A DNA stretch of 64,000 bases from Manis javanica (taxonomy: Eukaryota > Chordata > Mammalia > Pholidota > Manidae), in the NCBI RefSeq assembly GCF_040802235.1, contig NC_133164.1, positions 114,346,302-114,410,301 on the forward strand, written 5' to 3'. This document shows, one piece after another, positions 11,766 through 24,520 of this stretch (the stretch's first letter is position 1; each line of letters begins with the position of its first letter). Under the pieces are notes generated by a model. The model saw only the letters and a program-made list of their open reading frames with translations. It had not been told where the DNA came from and searched no databases. The translations under genes and the position numbers were made by a program.

Positions 11766-12159
11766 ACACCTAGGAAGTTTGATACAAGATACCAGCTTTG
11801 GGTCATGACCAACTCTGTCTTAGTTACAAGCTGGCATTTTGAGACCCAGAGCCAGGGCCTCTGTGGTAGAAAATGAAGCAAAGAACAAAAGAAGGGAGCT
11901 GTTTTCCTCCTCACCCTTATGCAAGAATGGGTGCTGTTCAGAAATGACACTTACAGAACATTTTCAAGTTTACAAAGAAGCTTCACACTTGAGATCATTT
12001 CATGGGTCTATGCGGTTTTTATTTTCTGCTGATCCTTTTTTCTGTGTCCCTTTCCTTTTTCTTAATGTCTACTTTCTCATCATCAAGCTCTTCTTTCTCC
12101 TGGCCTCCAGGTGTTCATTGTCTCAAGTTCCTCTCTGGGGATCCCACTGAGAATGGAAT

Positions 12160-12350
12160 GGAAAGATCCCTAATTTGATATCAGGAGACCTAAGTTGAAG
12201 TCCTGATTCTGTGCATTTAGTAGCTGACAAGCGTGGGGGAGGCATTCACCTCTCAGAATGCAGTCCTTTGCAGAATGGACATTCCATCCTGCCTCCATCA
12301 CAAGGCTGCAGGGAGATTCAAGTCAACATGAAAGATAAAGCTTGATAAGC
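12160..12350 (+). repeat. MIR SINE relic
   Basis: Plus-strand MIR-like: 'tcaggagacctaagttgaag', 'tcctgattctgtgcatttag' and 'cattcacctctcagaatgca', followed by a degenerate tail. Confidence 0.45.
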
Positions 12351-15300
12351 TGTCAAGTTTGTAATTGCATGTTGCCCAGATGTGCAGCTGTCTAGGGACA
12401 CTGCACAAGGGGCCCTCTGAATCTTCTCTGGCTCATCTTCTTGTGTTCTGTTTGTATTTTTCCCCTCAGCTTTCTACCTCTCCTGTGAGGAGAACCTTAC
12501 TCCTTCTTCAAATTACCTGCAGGCCTGATGGCTAATGTCAATAACTTACTTATTTTTGTGGTGTAATTTTGCAGTCGTTCTGCATTTCTAGTTTTATCTG
12601 GTAGGAGTGATTCAGAGGAACATTTTTGAATATTTTTTTCTCTGATATTTAAACTTTGAATTATATGTCTACTTTTAAGTGAGCTGGGGATACATTGCAA
12701 CTCAGTTCCTTTCCTAATAATAGAACCTTAAAATATTTTTACCATTCAACTTTAAGTTTACTGGTGTAATAAATGTAACATAAGCCACTTCACTTAACTC
12801 ATTTTATTGGTAATTTGTATCAGGTGAATCGTTCCAATAATGCTTCTTTATTGTAATGAGATTATTTCTCCATCTCTGCTACCTTACAGTTTAGGTTTTA
12901 ATAGAACTGAGTAAAAGTTCTGTAATATAAAACTACTGAGGAAATATTGTTCTATTAAGTATTTACTAGTTGCCTAGAGTACTTTGCTTTGAGTAACTCT
13001 GCACACCCTATACCCTGCAAATGACTTGGTACACCCTAATAACACATTCCCAGAATTTGTTGTTAATACCTTCCATTGTCTAAGCTGACATCTGACTCAT
13101 CATAGTTTCCAAATGAAGTATGGTCAGGTGCAGCCAAAGAGGTACAAGAAGACAATTAATGCAGGACAAGTCAAGGAAATTTAAAAAAAATGGGGTTGGG
13201 GGTGGAGATAAGGTATGCAATATGTTGAAACACTTCAACTTAGGGTTTTTTTCATTTTAACGCTGGTTTCAAGTTTCAAGTTTCAAGTTATTTTTGAACT
13301 TTTACATCCATGCCCTAATCAGGTATACAGGGGGGAAGAAAGAAAAGAAAAAAATAATTGGGGAAGTGGGACTCATGGTTAGGGGAACTATTTTCTACAA
13401 AAATAAAAGTCTGCGTCTAATCTTTAGACAGAATGCACAGAGGCTGGGGACTGAACCACTGTATCTCTAACATAAACAGAACACACCAGTGCCGCTCCTC
13501 AAGGCTTTTCCTCGCCAGGGAGATGTTTCTGGAGGGTGCGGCAGCCAGGTCTGCTGATGGGAGCTTGAGGATGGAATGCCAGACCTCATTCTTCCCAACA
13601 AGTAGAATCATGAAGCCTAGTTGGCCTTCATTTTTTATGTGGTGCCTTTGGCTACACCAGTGAAAACAAAAGTGCTATTGATAAAGAGAAGAGATAGTTA
13701 AATAATTTCAGTATTCCTTTCATAATATAATTTTCTAAATGCATGGATTTGTCCCTGAATGAATCCATTGATTATACTTCCCGAATTCTCCCTTGGATTA
13801 TGTTGTTAGTTACCTGGCCAGGAGCTCTATTCCATTGGCGTTTTTTTCTCGTCTAAAATTCAAAACATTTTGACTTTTTTCCTGGACTTGCAAGATTGAG
13901 TGGAGAGTGTAAAGCTGCAGTTGTGTCTTTACTGTACCCTTGTTACCTTAGCCCACTAATTTTTCTGCCTTTTCCCTGCAAACTGCACCACATCACCTCT
14001 GGCAGATACACATTTCTATTCTCTTCTTCTCATACCATTCCTATGACATTTTCTACTCTTCCATTTTGATTCTGTTAGCCATGTGTCTTTCTGCTTCATC
14101 TTTGGGGAAAGAGAATTCTTTTCTGGGTCTACTAGAATATCACTAATTCCCTTCCAGAGTTGCCCCTCCCCTCAAACTGAAATATTTCTCAATGATGCTA
14201 GACAATGCCAAGCATTACATGCAAATAAGACATTGTTCTTTCCACTAAAATGTGTCAGAGCTTAACTTTAATCATACAATTATTACTGAACATACAGGGA
14301 GTTTGACATCTTTGATTAATGTACTTTGTTTTGAATAGCATAGGATCCATTTGATAGAAGGAAATACATTGCAATCAAAATCAGATTGCCATGTCTATGT
14401 CCTGAAAACAGGTATAGATAGATAAGAATATTGCATACAGGTGAGTCACATAAACTAACCACCACCCATGAATACACTAAATTCTTTACATCCAAAGACT
14501 GAAATTATAAATAGAATTCTGTGAATTCCACTGGCTTACAAGGACAGGTCAAAATAAAAGAGAAGAAAAATACGTGCCTGGAGAAAGAGAAAGAGAGAGA
14601 GAGAGAATATCTGTATAAAAGAGAAAAGAATACACCCAAAAATCAATCATTAAAAAAAAAGAAAATTCGGAAATCTAAGTATCATTCAGAATTACCTTTA
14701 AAAAACACTGATTATTTTTAAGATAAATTCTTTTTTAAAAAAAGACTACATGGATTAAAGAAAATGCCTTTAGTTCAAATAAAGAAGATATGTCTCAGAA
14801 GAGTCTGGAATGTGTGTGGAATACACACAGAGGCGAGAATGACCATGGGGTTATAATACAGTATAATACATAGCATGAGTAATAGGTTCAAAGAAATTCC
14901 CTACTTTGTACTTATACAAATATTTCATTTCTGTTCATTAAAATTTACATCTTTATGTCTGGTAGATAGCTAATTCACTGCCTGAATGTATGACTATTCT
15001 TGGATTTATATATGAATTGATGAGAGTATTAATGAAGTTAGTAAATCTGTCAGCCGCCACATGTCTGAGCATCCACTGGGAGCACAGCATCATCTAAAGA
15101 CTTATCCACCTTCGACACAACAATGAAGAGACACCATTGCATAAATAAACTTCAGTTCCCTCACACAGCTGCCATTCCAGGGTGAATGCCTAAGGGCTGT
15201 TCCATGTGCAACTCTGTTCTAGCAGACAGGGGCTGAATCATTTTGTCTTGGTTTAAGAAAAATTTGGCATAAGATTAAAGATAAAATTTGAGATGAAATA

Positions 15301-17285
15301 TCTGACAAATTCATCTCCTTGATGTTGACATTTAAAAATCAACAACAGAGAATGAGGGGAGAAAACCTGTCAAAATAATAGGTAAATCAGTAAGTTGAAA
15401 GCTTAAAATAAGCTTCACCTGGCACTCTCTTAGAACAAGACATCTAGAGGGCCAAAGTATGAGGAGTAAACACTTATAATTAATTTTAAGGGAGACATTA
15501 AAATTTCAGGGCAGAAAAATCATATATTCTGTCTGGAGAATAATATTGTCTGAAAAACAAAATTTGAATGTTTTTCTAAATTGCTGTTTGGAAGCAAGTG
15601 TTCTGTTGAGGAACTGTTTCTAAGATGAACCTATGGTCTGTAACTTGCACAGTCGCACATTTTTCCCTATTGAAACAGAATTTTCTGGAAAAGAACCAAC
15701 CCTTCATATCTGCGACTGTTCTACAGAATTTTAACAACCTATGCCACACACTCTACCATAATACTCATGGGCAATTTTGATATAGGCAATAAAACTGTAA
15801 GAGTATGCAGTAATGCTAATGATTCAAACAAAAATAAGAGGAATGGTATTTATGTGCTTCCAATTTTACTTAGTAATTTTAATTGGGTCATGATCTGCTT
15901 AGGTGAGAGGCTGGCAGTGGTATTTCTAAAAGTGCGCTTTTGATCTATGAAGAAACACAGAAGTGAAATAAGGAAGTTGACATAAGGTAAAAGCCTTGAA
16001 TTTATGCAGCTCCCTGGGGAATCAAAACACCTCCTGCGGTGGCTTTGTGTCCTCCTTTGCGTGACATGTGGCCACTTTCTCTCTCTCGTCATTTTAAAGA
16101 AACAACTGAAGCATGTGAGTTCGATTTTCAAACTGAACAGGGATCTTCCAGTGAGATACGTTATAACTTTTTCATCATGTTATAGCTCTACGTGAGTTAA
16201 TAAAGGAAGGAAATATATTTGAAACTGTATTAATATCTCTTTTAGCATAGAGTTTAGAGATAATTAAAGTTATAGTTTATTTTTTGCATAACTTTTCTCT
16301 AATAGGCTCTAGTAGAATCTGTAAATAGGAATCGATATACTCAGTGTTGTTGTATTATTATAGTTATATTACAAAAATTGTTCTTTAATAGATATATGAT
16401 ATTATTATTGTCGTCTATTTTGCCAAGCTGGTTAGGGAACTGGGCATGAATACTCAGGTGTATAAACAAGAAGCAGCAGTAGGGAAAACCCAATAGACTT
16501 TTTTTCTCAAAGCATTTTTCCATCAAGACTATATTAAGGCAGTAAACTCCCTTGTAGTATTGGCAATATCACTTCCACTTTAGCTGAGACCATATCCTTT
16601 TTCAGGGCAAAAATTCATTTCAGGTGCACTTTATGTAGTATCTTCAGAAAATACAGGGATTGGGATGGGAAAGAGAACTTTGAAGCACTTCATGTATTCA
16701 GGCTCTGAATGTTGTCCTGCGTTTAACCATACCTTTCAAGTATCTATCGTCCAGTCGTAGGAAGTGGGTATGGCCGCCCACCATCCAATCTAGAATCAGA
16801 CAAGATTAGGGAGGATTAGGCAAGATGAATGCTAATGCTGAATAAAGATTGGGTTTCACTTTAATGAAGTATTGTCATAGCCTCTAAATAAGGATAAGAG
16901 AAAAGTGCTTCTTTGTAAAGTATCTGGTCAGGAATCCCCCGCCTCATCATTCGCTCACCCATACGGGATTGAAAGGGTTCGTGTGTTCACACTGATAGCT
17001 ACAAGTCAAAAACGGCCTTGCAGGACTTTTCCTCATCCGGCTCCATTTCCTATTTGTAAATTCCTTTTTCCGTAGTGAAAAGACGGGCTTCTCAAAAACA
17101 TCAATGTATTTACTTGCTCCTACAAAACGTACAAAAATGGGCCTTTGCATCAGTTGGAACGCTGACAGGAAGACGATTACTTAGGAGTAAATGACATTTC
17201 GTGAGTTCTTACTGACCCCTAGTGTTTTCGTTGTCGCTTCTGTACTTTTCAATTGTTTGTTTATAGGGGGGTTGCTTGCTCTACA
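12351..17285. other. Intergenic, no gene seen
   Basis: AT-rich spacer. Open frames are short, overlap on both strands and match no family I know. Small simple-sequence items are a TTTCAAG x3 run near 13270-13290 and a GA-rich tract at about 14580-14606. An AATAAA occurs at 12768-12773, some 1.5 kb after the decayed serpin stop. It could have been its polyadenylation signal but has no other support. Confidence 0.5.
14580..14606. repeat. (GA)n purine tract
   Basis: A short GAAA/GA purine run ending in six or seven GA units. It is a simple repeat in intergenic DNA. Confidence 0.8.
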
Positions 17286-17287
17286 TC

Positions 17288-17511
17288 AGGGCTTCTCAAC
17301 TTCAACACGTGACATTTTGTGCTGGGTGGTCCTTGCTGCGGTGGACTATCCTCAACATTGAAAGATCCATAGGTTTGTGGCAGCATCCACTACTTCAGCC
17401 TACCAGATACTAATGGCAACATTTCCTCCTAAGTTGTGACTGTCAAAAACGTCTCCAGATATTGCTAATACTTTCTGGGGGCAAAATCACTCCAGTTGAA
17501 CACCACTGCTT
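17288..17511 (-). mobile_element. MER20-type hAT MITE
   Basis: The reverse complement begins CAGTGGTGTTCAACTGG and runs through 'gattttgcccccaga', 'atctggagacgtttttgac' and a GATGCTGC block, ending GTTGAGAAGCCCTG. This is the layout of MER20, with near-complete hAT-type CAG...CTG ends. A second MER20 lies on the other strand at about 19959. Confidence 0.8.
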
Positions 17512-17714
17512 TACCTACACATGCAATAGAGAATGTTATTATGAATACTTTCTAACTAGAAATGCCCTTAAAAATCCCCTGGCCAAAAACTTCTTATATT
17601 AATAGCCCCCAAAATTGCTTCCATTAATGAACTTTACCTTTGGGTATAGACCGGATAAGTCTTGTTAAAATAAAAATGTCATATATCTTGCAGTGAAAAT
17701 TCATTTAGGTTTTG

Positions 17715-17945
17715 AAGGAAGCAAGACCAGGGCTTGAAGCCAGGATCTACTGTCCTGGGAATTTAGAGATTTACTTTGCCTCACTGGTCCTCTGTTTCTT
17801 CTCCAGCAAGGATAGGAAGACTAGAACCAGCTTCAGACAGCTTGTGTAAGCACTCATATGATAGCATATATAATACACTTAGTACAGTGCCTGATACCAG
17901 TCACCTAGTACAGACACAGAACAGGCCCGCAATAAACGATTGCTC
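17715..17945 (+). repeat. MIR SINE relic
   Basis: MIR order on the + strand: 'tttactttgcctcactggtc', a mid segment, then 'cttagtacagtgcctgata' and 'caataaacgattgct', the characteristic 3' end. Confidence 0.7.
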
Positions 17946-18544
17946 TTAACTAAGTTGTTCCACATTCCCTTCTGGCAGAAAATAACCTGAAAAGATAGGT
18001 GTGCCTGTTTTTTCCCAGATGCTTCTGGCTTAAAATCTGCATAGAACAGATTTTCCATACAGCGGTTCCAAATTTAAGATCCCTTTTAGACTCCTCTAAA
18101 GGGTTCTCCTCTCTTCAAAAGTTAATTGGCAACATCCTAACTCTAGGGAAATATTTTTTTTTCTTTTTGACAGTGATAGGGCAGGGGAGGGGGTTCTCGT
18201 ATTAAAGCACATCAGTTTTAGATTGGATGTTAAATTAAATTCACACACACAGATTTCCTCTAATACATCTTAAGGCTACTTTCCAGAGTGACAGTGAGCC
18301 TATGCATTTACTAGCTTGAATTATTTTTCTGGAACAAGCCTGACCCCTAGAGGACAGGTGTTGCACATAAACTGCACATAAACCACCAAGAACCACTGTC
18401 ACCTACCACAAAAGTATGGGATAGTAAGATGGTATTAGGAGTCAGACAGATGCTGGGGTTGGCATGGTGTGAATGTAGGATCTTAATTCTGCACCAAATA
18501 GTTTGAGCAGAATTCCGTATCTCCTTGATCTGAAATGTATATTT

Positions 18545-18925
18545 TTTACAACTTTATAACATATGTTACATGTAATAATCAGCACATAAATTGAACCATT
18601 GGATCAGTTTCACAGTTGTGCATACACCAGTACAATCAAGATACCAAACATTCCCATCACTACCTAAAGTCTCCTCATTGCCTTTTGTAATGCACGCTGC
18701 CTTCATTCCCATCCTCAGATGGTCACCGATCTACTTTGTTGCTGAATGAGTTTGCATTTCCTAGCACTTTTTATAACTGGAATGATATAGCATCTACTCT
18801 CGTGTATCTGCCACCTAATGATTTTGAGATTCATCTAAAGTTGTGTGTGTCAGTGATATGTTCCTTTTTATTGCCAGAGTAGTATTCCATTGTACAGATA
18901 TACCACATTTGTTGAATTTGAGGTG
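18545..18925 (-). mobile_element. LINE-1 3' fragment, reverse strand
   Basis: The reversed L1M 3' region is visible: 'ataattgaaccattggatc'-like text, 'catcactacctaaagtctc', 'tagcactttttataactgga' and 'agagtagtattccattgt'. It abuts an L1 piece in the opposite orientation at 18926. Confidence 0.65.
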
Positions 18926-19290
18926 GATCAACTGAAAGTTAAAAGTTCTAGAGGAAAAATATGGGAGAATTTTTTTGTAACCTTAGGGGAGGCAAAGATT
19001 TCTTAGAATACCAAGTGAACAGATGATAAGCAGGAAACAGATAATGGGACTTTATCAGAGTTAAAAACATTTGTTCTTTGAAAGAAGATGTTAGGAAAAC
19101 AAAATGGCAAGTTGCAGATGGGGAGAAAATATTTGTGCATGTAGATCAGATAAAGTACTTGTATTCAAAATAATAATGAACTTAAAGACCACTCATTTTT
19201 TTTAAAAAAAGCAAAATACTTCACAGAAGAAAATATACAAATGGCCTACAAGCCCATGAAAAGATGCTGAACATCAACTGTCTTGAGGGA
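18926..19290 (+). mobile_element. LINE-1 ORF2 fragment, forward strand
   Basis: Forward L1 ORF2-like text: 'gggactttatcagagttaaa', 'aaaacaaaatggcaagttgc', 'gatggggagaaaatatttg' and 'agtacttgtattcaaaataa'. Frame-disrupted and non-coding. It joins the reverse-strand L1 fragment directly, giving a head-to-head pair that fits inversion during insertion (twin priming) or two separate relics. Confidence 0.65.
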
Positions 19291-19409
19291 AATGATAAAT
19301 GTATGTTTCAATGCCTCTGAAATTGGGCTACATCTTATAGTTGATGAGCTTGCAATTGTGCTCCTTTTTACATAAAGTTAATGTTTTTATTTTTTGATGC
19401 TAATATTTA

Positions 19410-19635
19410 TTGAGTCCTTAGGGTTTGGGAATGTTCTAAGCACTTTCCATGCATTGCTTTGTTTAATCAGCACAAAACCCTATGAAGAAGGTGCTGTAAT
19501 GAAATCCATCTTCTAAGGTGTGTAAATTGAAGTTAAGTAACTTTAAGTAACCTGCTCTAAGTCACACAGTTAGTAAGTGGCAAAATCAGGCTTGGAATCC
19601 ACTATCTACCTCTATAGCCCATGGGTTTAATTATT
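19410..19635 (-). repeat. MIR SINE relic, well preserved
   Basis: Reversed MIR: 'ttattgagtccttaggg', 'gttctaagcactttccatgc', 'aaccctatgaagaaggtgct', then 'aagtcacacagttagtaagt'. Nearly full core length. Confidence 0.8.
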
Positions 19636-19958
19636 ATCTGTACTTTTATTATTATATTGATGGTGAATCTTCAATAGAGAACTTGTAAGAAGACAGGACC
19701 TTTCCTAAGTCCTGATATAAACTCAGTTCATGACATTTTGTGGGTTGTTAAATGAGTCACTAAGAGTTAAGTGCCTATAACCTAGTAGGGACACTTATAA
19801 GAGCTGTTCCCTTTCTTCCATCTGTTTTGAGGTTTTTAAAAAAATTGTGAAATCAACACTTGAAAATTACATGATTCAACAAATTTAAGCCAGATTTGAT
19901 CACTTTTCATTCAGCTTTTAATGGCCATCTTTTGAAGCTTTTGAATTTTGGAACCAAC

Positions 19959-20215
19959 TTTATCAGTGGTTCTCAACCAGGAGCCGTTTTCCCTCCCAGG
20001 TGATGTTTGGCAATGTCTGGAGACATTTTTGTCAGATTTGGTGGGGAGGGTGCTAGTGAGCAGAAGCCAGAAAGCTGCTAAATATCCTATCGTGCACAGG
20101 ACAGCCCTCACAACAAATAACCCAACTTGGGAAGTCCTGCCAACCGCGGGAATCCCGCCCTATACAAATACTCAGGACCATTCATAGAGACTCCGGTTGA
20201 GAATAGTGAGAAGCT
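19959..20215 (+). mobile_element. MER20-type hAT MITE
   Basis: Begins CAGTGGTTCTCAACCAGGAG. It contains 'tggcaatgtctggagac', 'gggagggtgctagtgagcag', 'aaatatcctatcgtgcacag' and 'gacagccctcacaacaaa', and ends near 'ggttgagaata'. This is the canonical MER20 order, somewhat extended at its 3' end. Confidence 0.85.
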
Positions 20216-20769
20216 GCAGGAAATTAAAGAGGCGGGAGGTGTGTTGTCTCTTATCACATAGAATTTTAATTCAATGAGGGAAGTAAAGGATTTAACACCA
20301 CTGGATCTAAAGCTAAGAACAGCCTAATAGATGTCACGAGAAAAAGAATAGAGTAGTTTAAGGCTTCAAACAAGGAGGATACAATCAGATAATCCAGTTG
20401 AGAAAACCAAGAAATGCCGTGTGATGATCAAGTATGGTAATACCATCCTTCCTTAATATAAAACCCTGGCTTCTCCAAGGTTGGCAAAAGAACATAATCC
20501 TTGGTTGCCAAACGTCATCTACCTTGCAGTACTCTGAGACTCAGCTAGGACAAGGTTGAAATTGTTTAATGAGACTTGAAAGGTGGTGAGTCCACTGAGC
20601 AGAACAGCATGAAACTAGATGATGTGTTGTACAATGGGCTTGCTCTCCGGGGGCTGAGGGCATCCCGTGCTGACCTCAGGCCCTTCCACCCAGTGGGGGT
20701 GTCTCTTGATGCTCACCCCCACGAAAGAACAAATAAAGGCTTCTGAGCATCTTTAGCTCTGTGCCCAGA

Positions 20770-20945
20770 GAGTCCCAGCTCTGACCTTTACTGGCTGTGT
20801 AGCCCTGAGCTAGCGCCTTAATATCTTTAAGTCTCAGTTTTCTCCTCAGAGAAATGCAGTGATAATAGTATCAGTGCACCTGGTTACTGTGTGAGTGAAA
20901 TTAGACAAGATGTGTAAATTGCTTAGTACAGTGAATGCTCAACAA
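20770..20945 (+). repeat. MIR SINE relic
   Basis: MIR: 'tactggctgtgtagccctga', 'tctcagttttctcctcagag', 'gataatagtatcagtgcac', then 'tgcttagtacagtgaatgc'. Confidence 0.8.
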
Positions 20946-23900
20946 CTTTATTCATCACTATGTTGTTATTGTTATTAATAGAATCAAAACTTGGACTCTT
21001 TTCACTAAGGAAAAAAAATACTGTCTGTATATAAATGCAAAACCAGGGGAGGACATGCGAGGTGGTTACTTCAGCCCAGGATTGGTGGAAGAGGGCAGTG
21101 GGCGTCCGGAAATGGAAGAGACGAAGTGGCTCCTGGAAGGTGCTGGAACGGAGGTGCAAAGGGAAAGGAGGATGGCAACGGGTGGCTGGGGAACTTGATT
21201 CAGTACCGCGAAAATAGTTCACTTGAATTGAATGTACTCAACATTCACTGAATGCCAGCTTCAAAGAAGGCCCAGAGCAAAGATGGAAACTGGGATATGG
21301 AACCAGAAACTGGGAGTCAGGGAGGCAGAAACATGTCTAACCAGCTGGGAGTAACTGGGTGGGGTGAGGTAGGGGACAGGGAGAGGCGAATAGTTCGCCC
21401 AGCTGTTGGTGCTCCTGGGTGAGTTTTATGGCAGTAACACACCACTTTTTCATCAATAGCTTGTGAATCTTCATTTTAAATTGAATTTTAAAATTTTGAT
21501 GATCTTTATTGAATTAAATGAATAAATTAAATTAAACTAATGAATTATTAATGAATGAGAATTCACAATTTCCCATCTCTGCTTTCCTCTATTTTCTTTG
21601 CTTCTATTACAGGGGGGATTTTTTGCTTCCCGGAGTAGTTTACCGGCAGGAGGAGCTGAGTAATGCATATGACAAAGAGCAGCCAGAGAGCACATCAACT
21701 GATACAACCAAGGGCTGGTCAAAAGGAGGGCAAGAGAGAGGCTGTGGAGTAAGGGGTCCTGGGTGAACCAGAGGATTGTGAAAACAGAGGAGTGCGGCAG
21801 GGCCGGGGGCAGAGCCTGGAAAAGAACTGCGTAGGGATGTGTGTGGTGGTGCTGTGGGTCCCCAGCTGGAGACCCCTTAATACTCTTCCAAGAGATGGAA
21901 GTAAAGTGTGGGGTTGTTTAAATACTTTAAAAATTATTTCTGCTCACTGTACTGTCTGGACAAAATACCCTGTAGGCTACACCCCTCTGTTGGTGTAAAA
22001 TGGCAAGCTCTCGTGGGCTTTGTCTGGGTGCAATCTCAGGGAATGGGAATCAAAGAGAGGCTCAGAGACAGAAACAGAAATGGGAAGAAAAAAGCTAACT
22101 TTAGGGTTCAAAAAGAAAAAAAATGTGCAAAAATACCAAGGTTTCCAAAATCACAATAATTTATCTATGGTGGAAAAATGATTTTCATGTACCCTTGTCA
22201 TAGTCACAAGGGCCATGACAGAGCTTTGGACAGCAATACAGCAAAAATCACACATACAGTGGTGTCTGTTAGGGACTCCAGACTTATTTCAGATTTTATT
22301 GCTTGAGAGACCATCACCAAATCTGTCCACATTATTAAAGATCTCAGGATGCAATTTTGTTCTCCCTATATTTGCAGGGCTCTATCATAATGAAGCAAGG
22401 AAAAAGGTCAGTTTTTGTTTGCACACTAACAAGTTTTTATTGTCTACTATAAAAGCATGAAGGAATGACCAGAAATGAACTGGAATGGGCCAAGGCTACC
22501 ATAAACCATTAAACAAGAGAAAAATGTGCGAAGAATCGGCAGGTGCAGACAGCAATGCAAGATGTAAAACGAGAGCTAGCCAAACTAAGATGCCTCTAAA
22601 CTCTCCTTCGGGATGATAATTTTACTTGAGCAAAATATTTGCTTTACCTTTTTATATTTGCCATTTCTATTGTCAACTGCGTCTTTAATTCTATTATTTT
22701 GTTTCGTGCCTTACGTGCCCCACGATGCACATTCGTTTTCTCTTCCATTTTTTATTCTGCTGTGCAAGAATTTGAAGGAACCACACAAAATAAGATCTTG
22801 TAAAAAAAAAAGCTCAGAAAGGCATTTTCTGCCAGATGCTCCATGCAAATTTATTATCCTTAGAAGGATGATGCTTCATACTACATGCGTATTTGCTGGG
22901 CCCGCGTTCCAAAAATGTTGCAAAAATACGTGCACTGTGGGGTTTCCCCACCACTCGGCAGCTGCATGATATGCTGCCGTTACAGCTATGCAGGAAATGG
23001 GTTTGCGTGTGGAGTGACCTTCCTGTCTTTCCTCATGATTAGAAAGATATGTTATTAGAGAGGAGAGCTTGGTCAGCAGCTCTGCGCTGATGTGGCAATT
23101 CACTAGATGATCGGGTGGTGTTTCCGGAGCGGGGCAGATGTGCCAACAGCAGCTTCAGCGCAGATCCATCTAATAACAAATGTCTAGGGACATTTATTGC
23201 TGAAACTTCTATACTGTCTACAAATCCCCAACAGTATTGGGGTGGGCCAGCCCTGCCTAGGCAGGTAATTTGGGTAGGGTCAGACCTCAGGGTCGGCCAT
23301 GAGCATGTGATCAGAAAATCATGGAAGTTTTTAAGTCAACTCTTTCAAGAAATTTGATTCAATACCTAGCAAGTCATTCATCTATTCCAAGGGCAAAACT
23401 AAAACAATTTAGTAACGGGTGTGATGTTTTTTATTCAAGGGACAACACTCCATGGATGGGGGGCACAGAGCCTCACAAACAGTGGAATGCTCTTCCCAGG
23501 GGACTTGGGGCAAGCCCAAATTTTATAGCGTTAGAAGAAGCAACAGAAAAAACAGGGTGTGATCGGATAGGGGCTGGGATTTCCTTATAAGGCTAACAGG
23601 TCCTATCTTCCAGGGTGTGGTGACCTAGTAAGGCTGAGATGGAGGACCATGGCTGGTGTCTCTTAGGTTTCCTCGACAGTGAGGCATTTCCGTAAGCACA
23701 CGCCGACTTAGCTTTAGATTTGTGAAATGGGCCTGGCCACTGGGGTGGCCTCCATTTGTGGGTCCTGATATAAGAGTTCACTTTATTGAGCAAAACTTGA
23801 TGAAGCACTTACTATGTGCTGGCGCCGTGCTGGAAAACAGCAGCATGCAGTCTCATAATGTGGAGTTTTTTGCTGTCCTCCCTCTTAGATGCCATTAGAT

Positions 23901-24360
23901 TCTAAGAACCACTTTGACCACCTGTTTTAGGTGGGCTTCTCTCAAAGCAGATCTTAAGCTGGGACTCCTGTAGAAGTGATTTACTGCAGGAAGTGCCCCC
24001 AGGGGACACCAGGAAGGATATAGGGGCGGCTGAGTAAAGAAGGGCAAAAGGCAAGTAAGGGTGGGGTTTCAAGAAAAGTCACAGACTCAGCCTGGGGGCT
24101 GGGGAGGGTAATAACCCTTTGGGCTTCCCATGGGAAACGCAGAACTCCCAGGCACACCCAGCTGTCCTGACTGGGGACATGGCTCTAGCAGAAATTCTCT
24201 AAATGGTGCATGTGCCAGGCATTAGCAGCAAAGCAGACAGAAGCAGGGGGAGGAGCGTGTAGGCTAAGCACCCCCAGGGTTCCCTGCATCGCACAGCGGG
24301 GCAGGTTGCAGACAGGATACAAAGAAGGAAAGTGCACCCAGTTCCTTGTTGCTCACGGTG
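20946..24360. other. Intergenic, no gene seen
   Basis: A mixed spacer whose central and right parts are richer in GC than the flanks. No frame exceeds about 120 codons, none shows a known domain, and I see no exon-like serpin motif. Part of 23.1-24.3 kb could be an unrecognised LTR-like element, but I cannot place its ends. Confidence 0.45.
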
Positions 24361-24361
24361 T

Positions 24362-24520
24362 GACCTCAGACCAGAGGCATTTGGTCTAAGGGGGGTCCGA
24401 CACCAAGGAGCTTGTTCGAAACGTGGACTCAGCCTTCGCTGAGGGCCTAGTTATCAGAGTTTGCATGTTAAGAAGATCACCAGGAGATTTGTGTGCACGT
24501 GGATTTCTAAGAAACTTGGC
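24362..24520 (+). mobile_element. MER5-like hAT MITE fragment
   Basis: Resembles the MER5 group: 'aaggagcttgttcgaaacg', a middle ending 'tatcagagtttgcatgttaa', then 'gatcaccaggagatttgtg'. It is diverged, so the family name is tentative. Confidence 0.45.
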
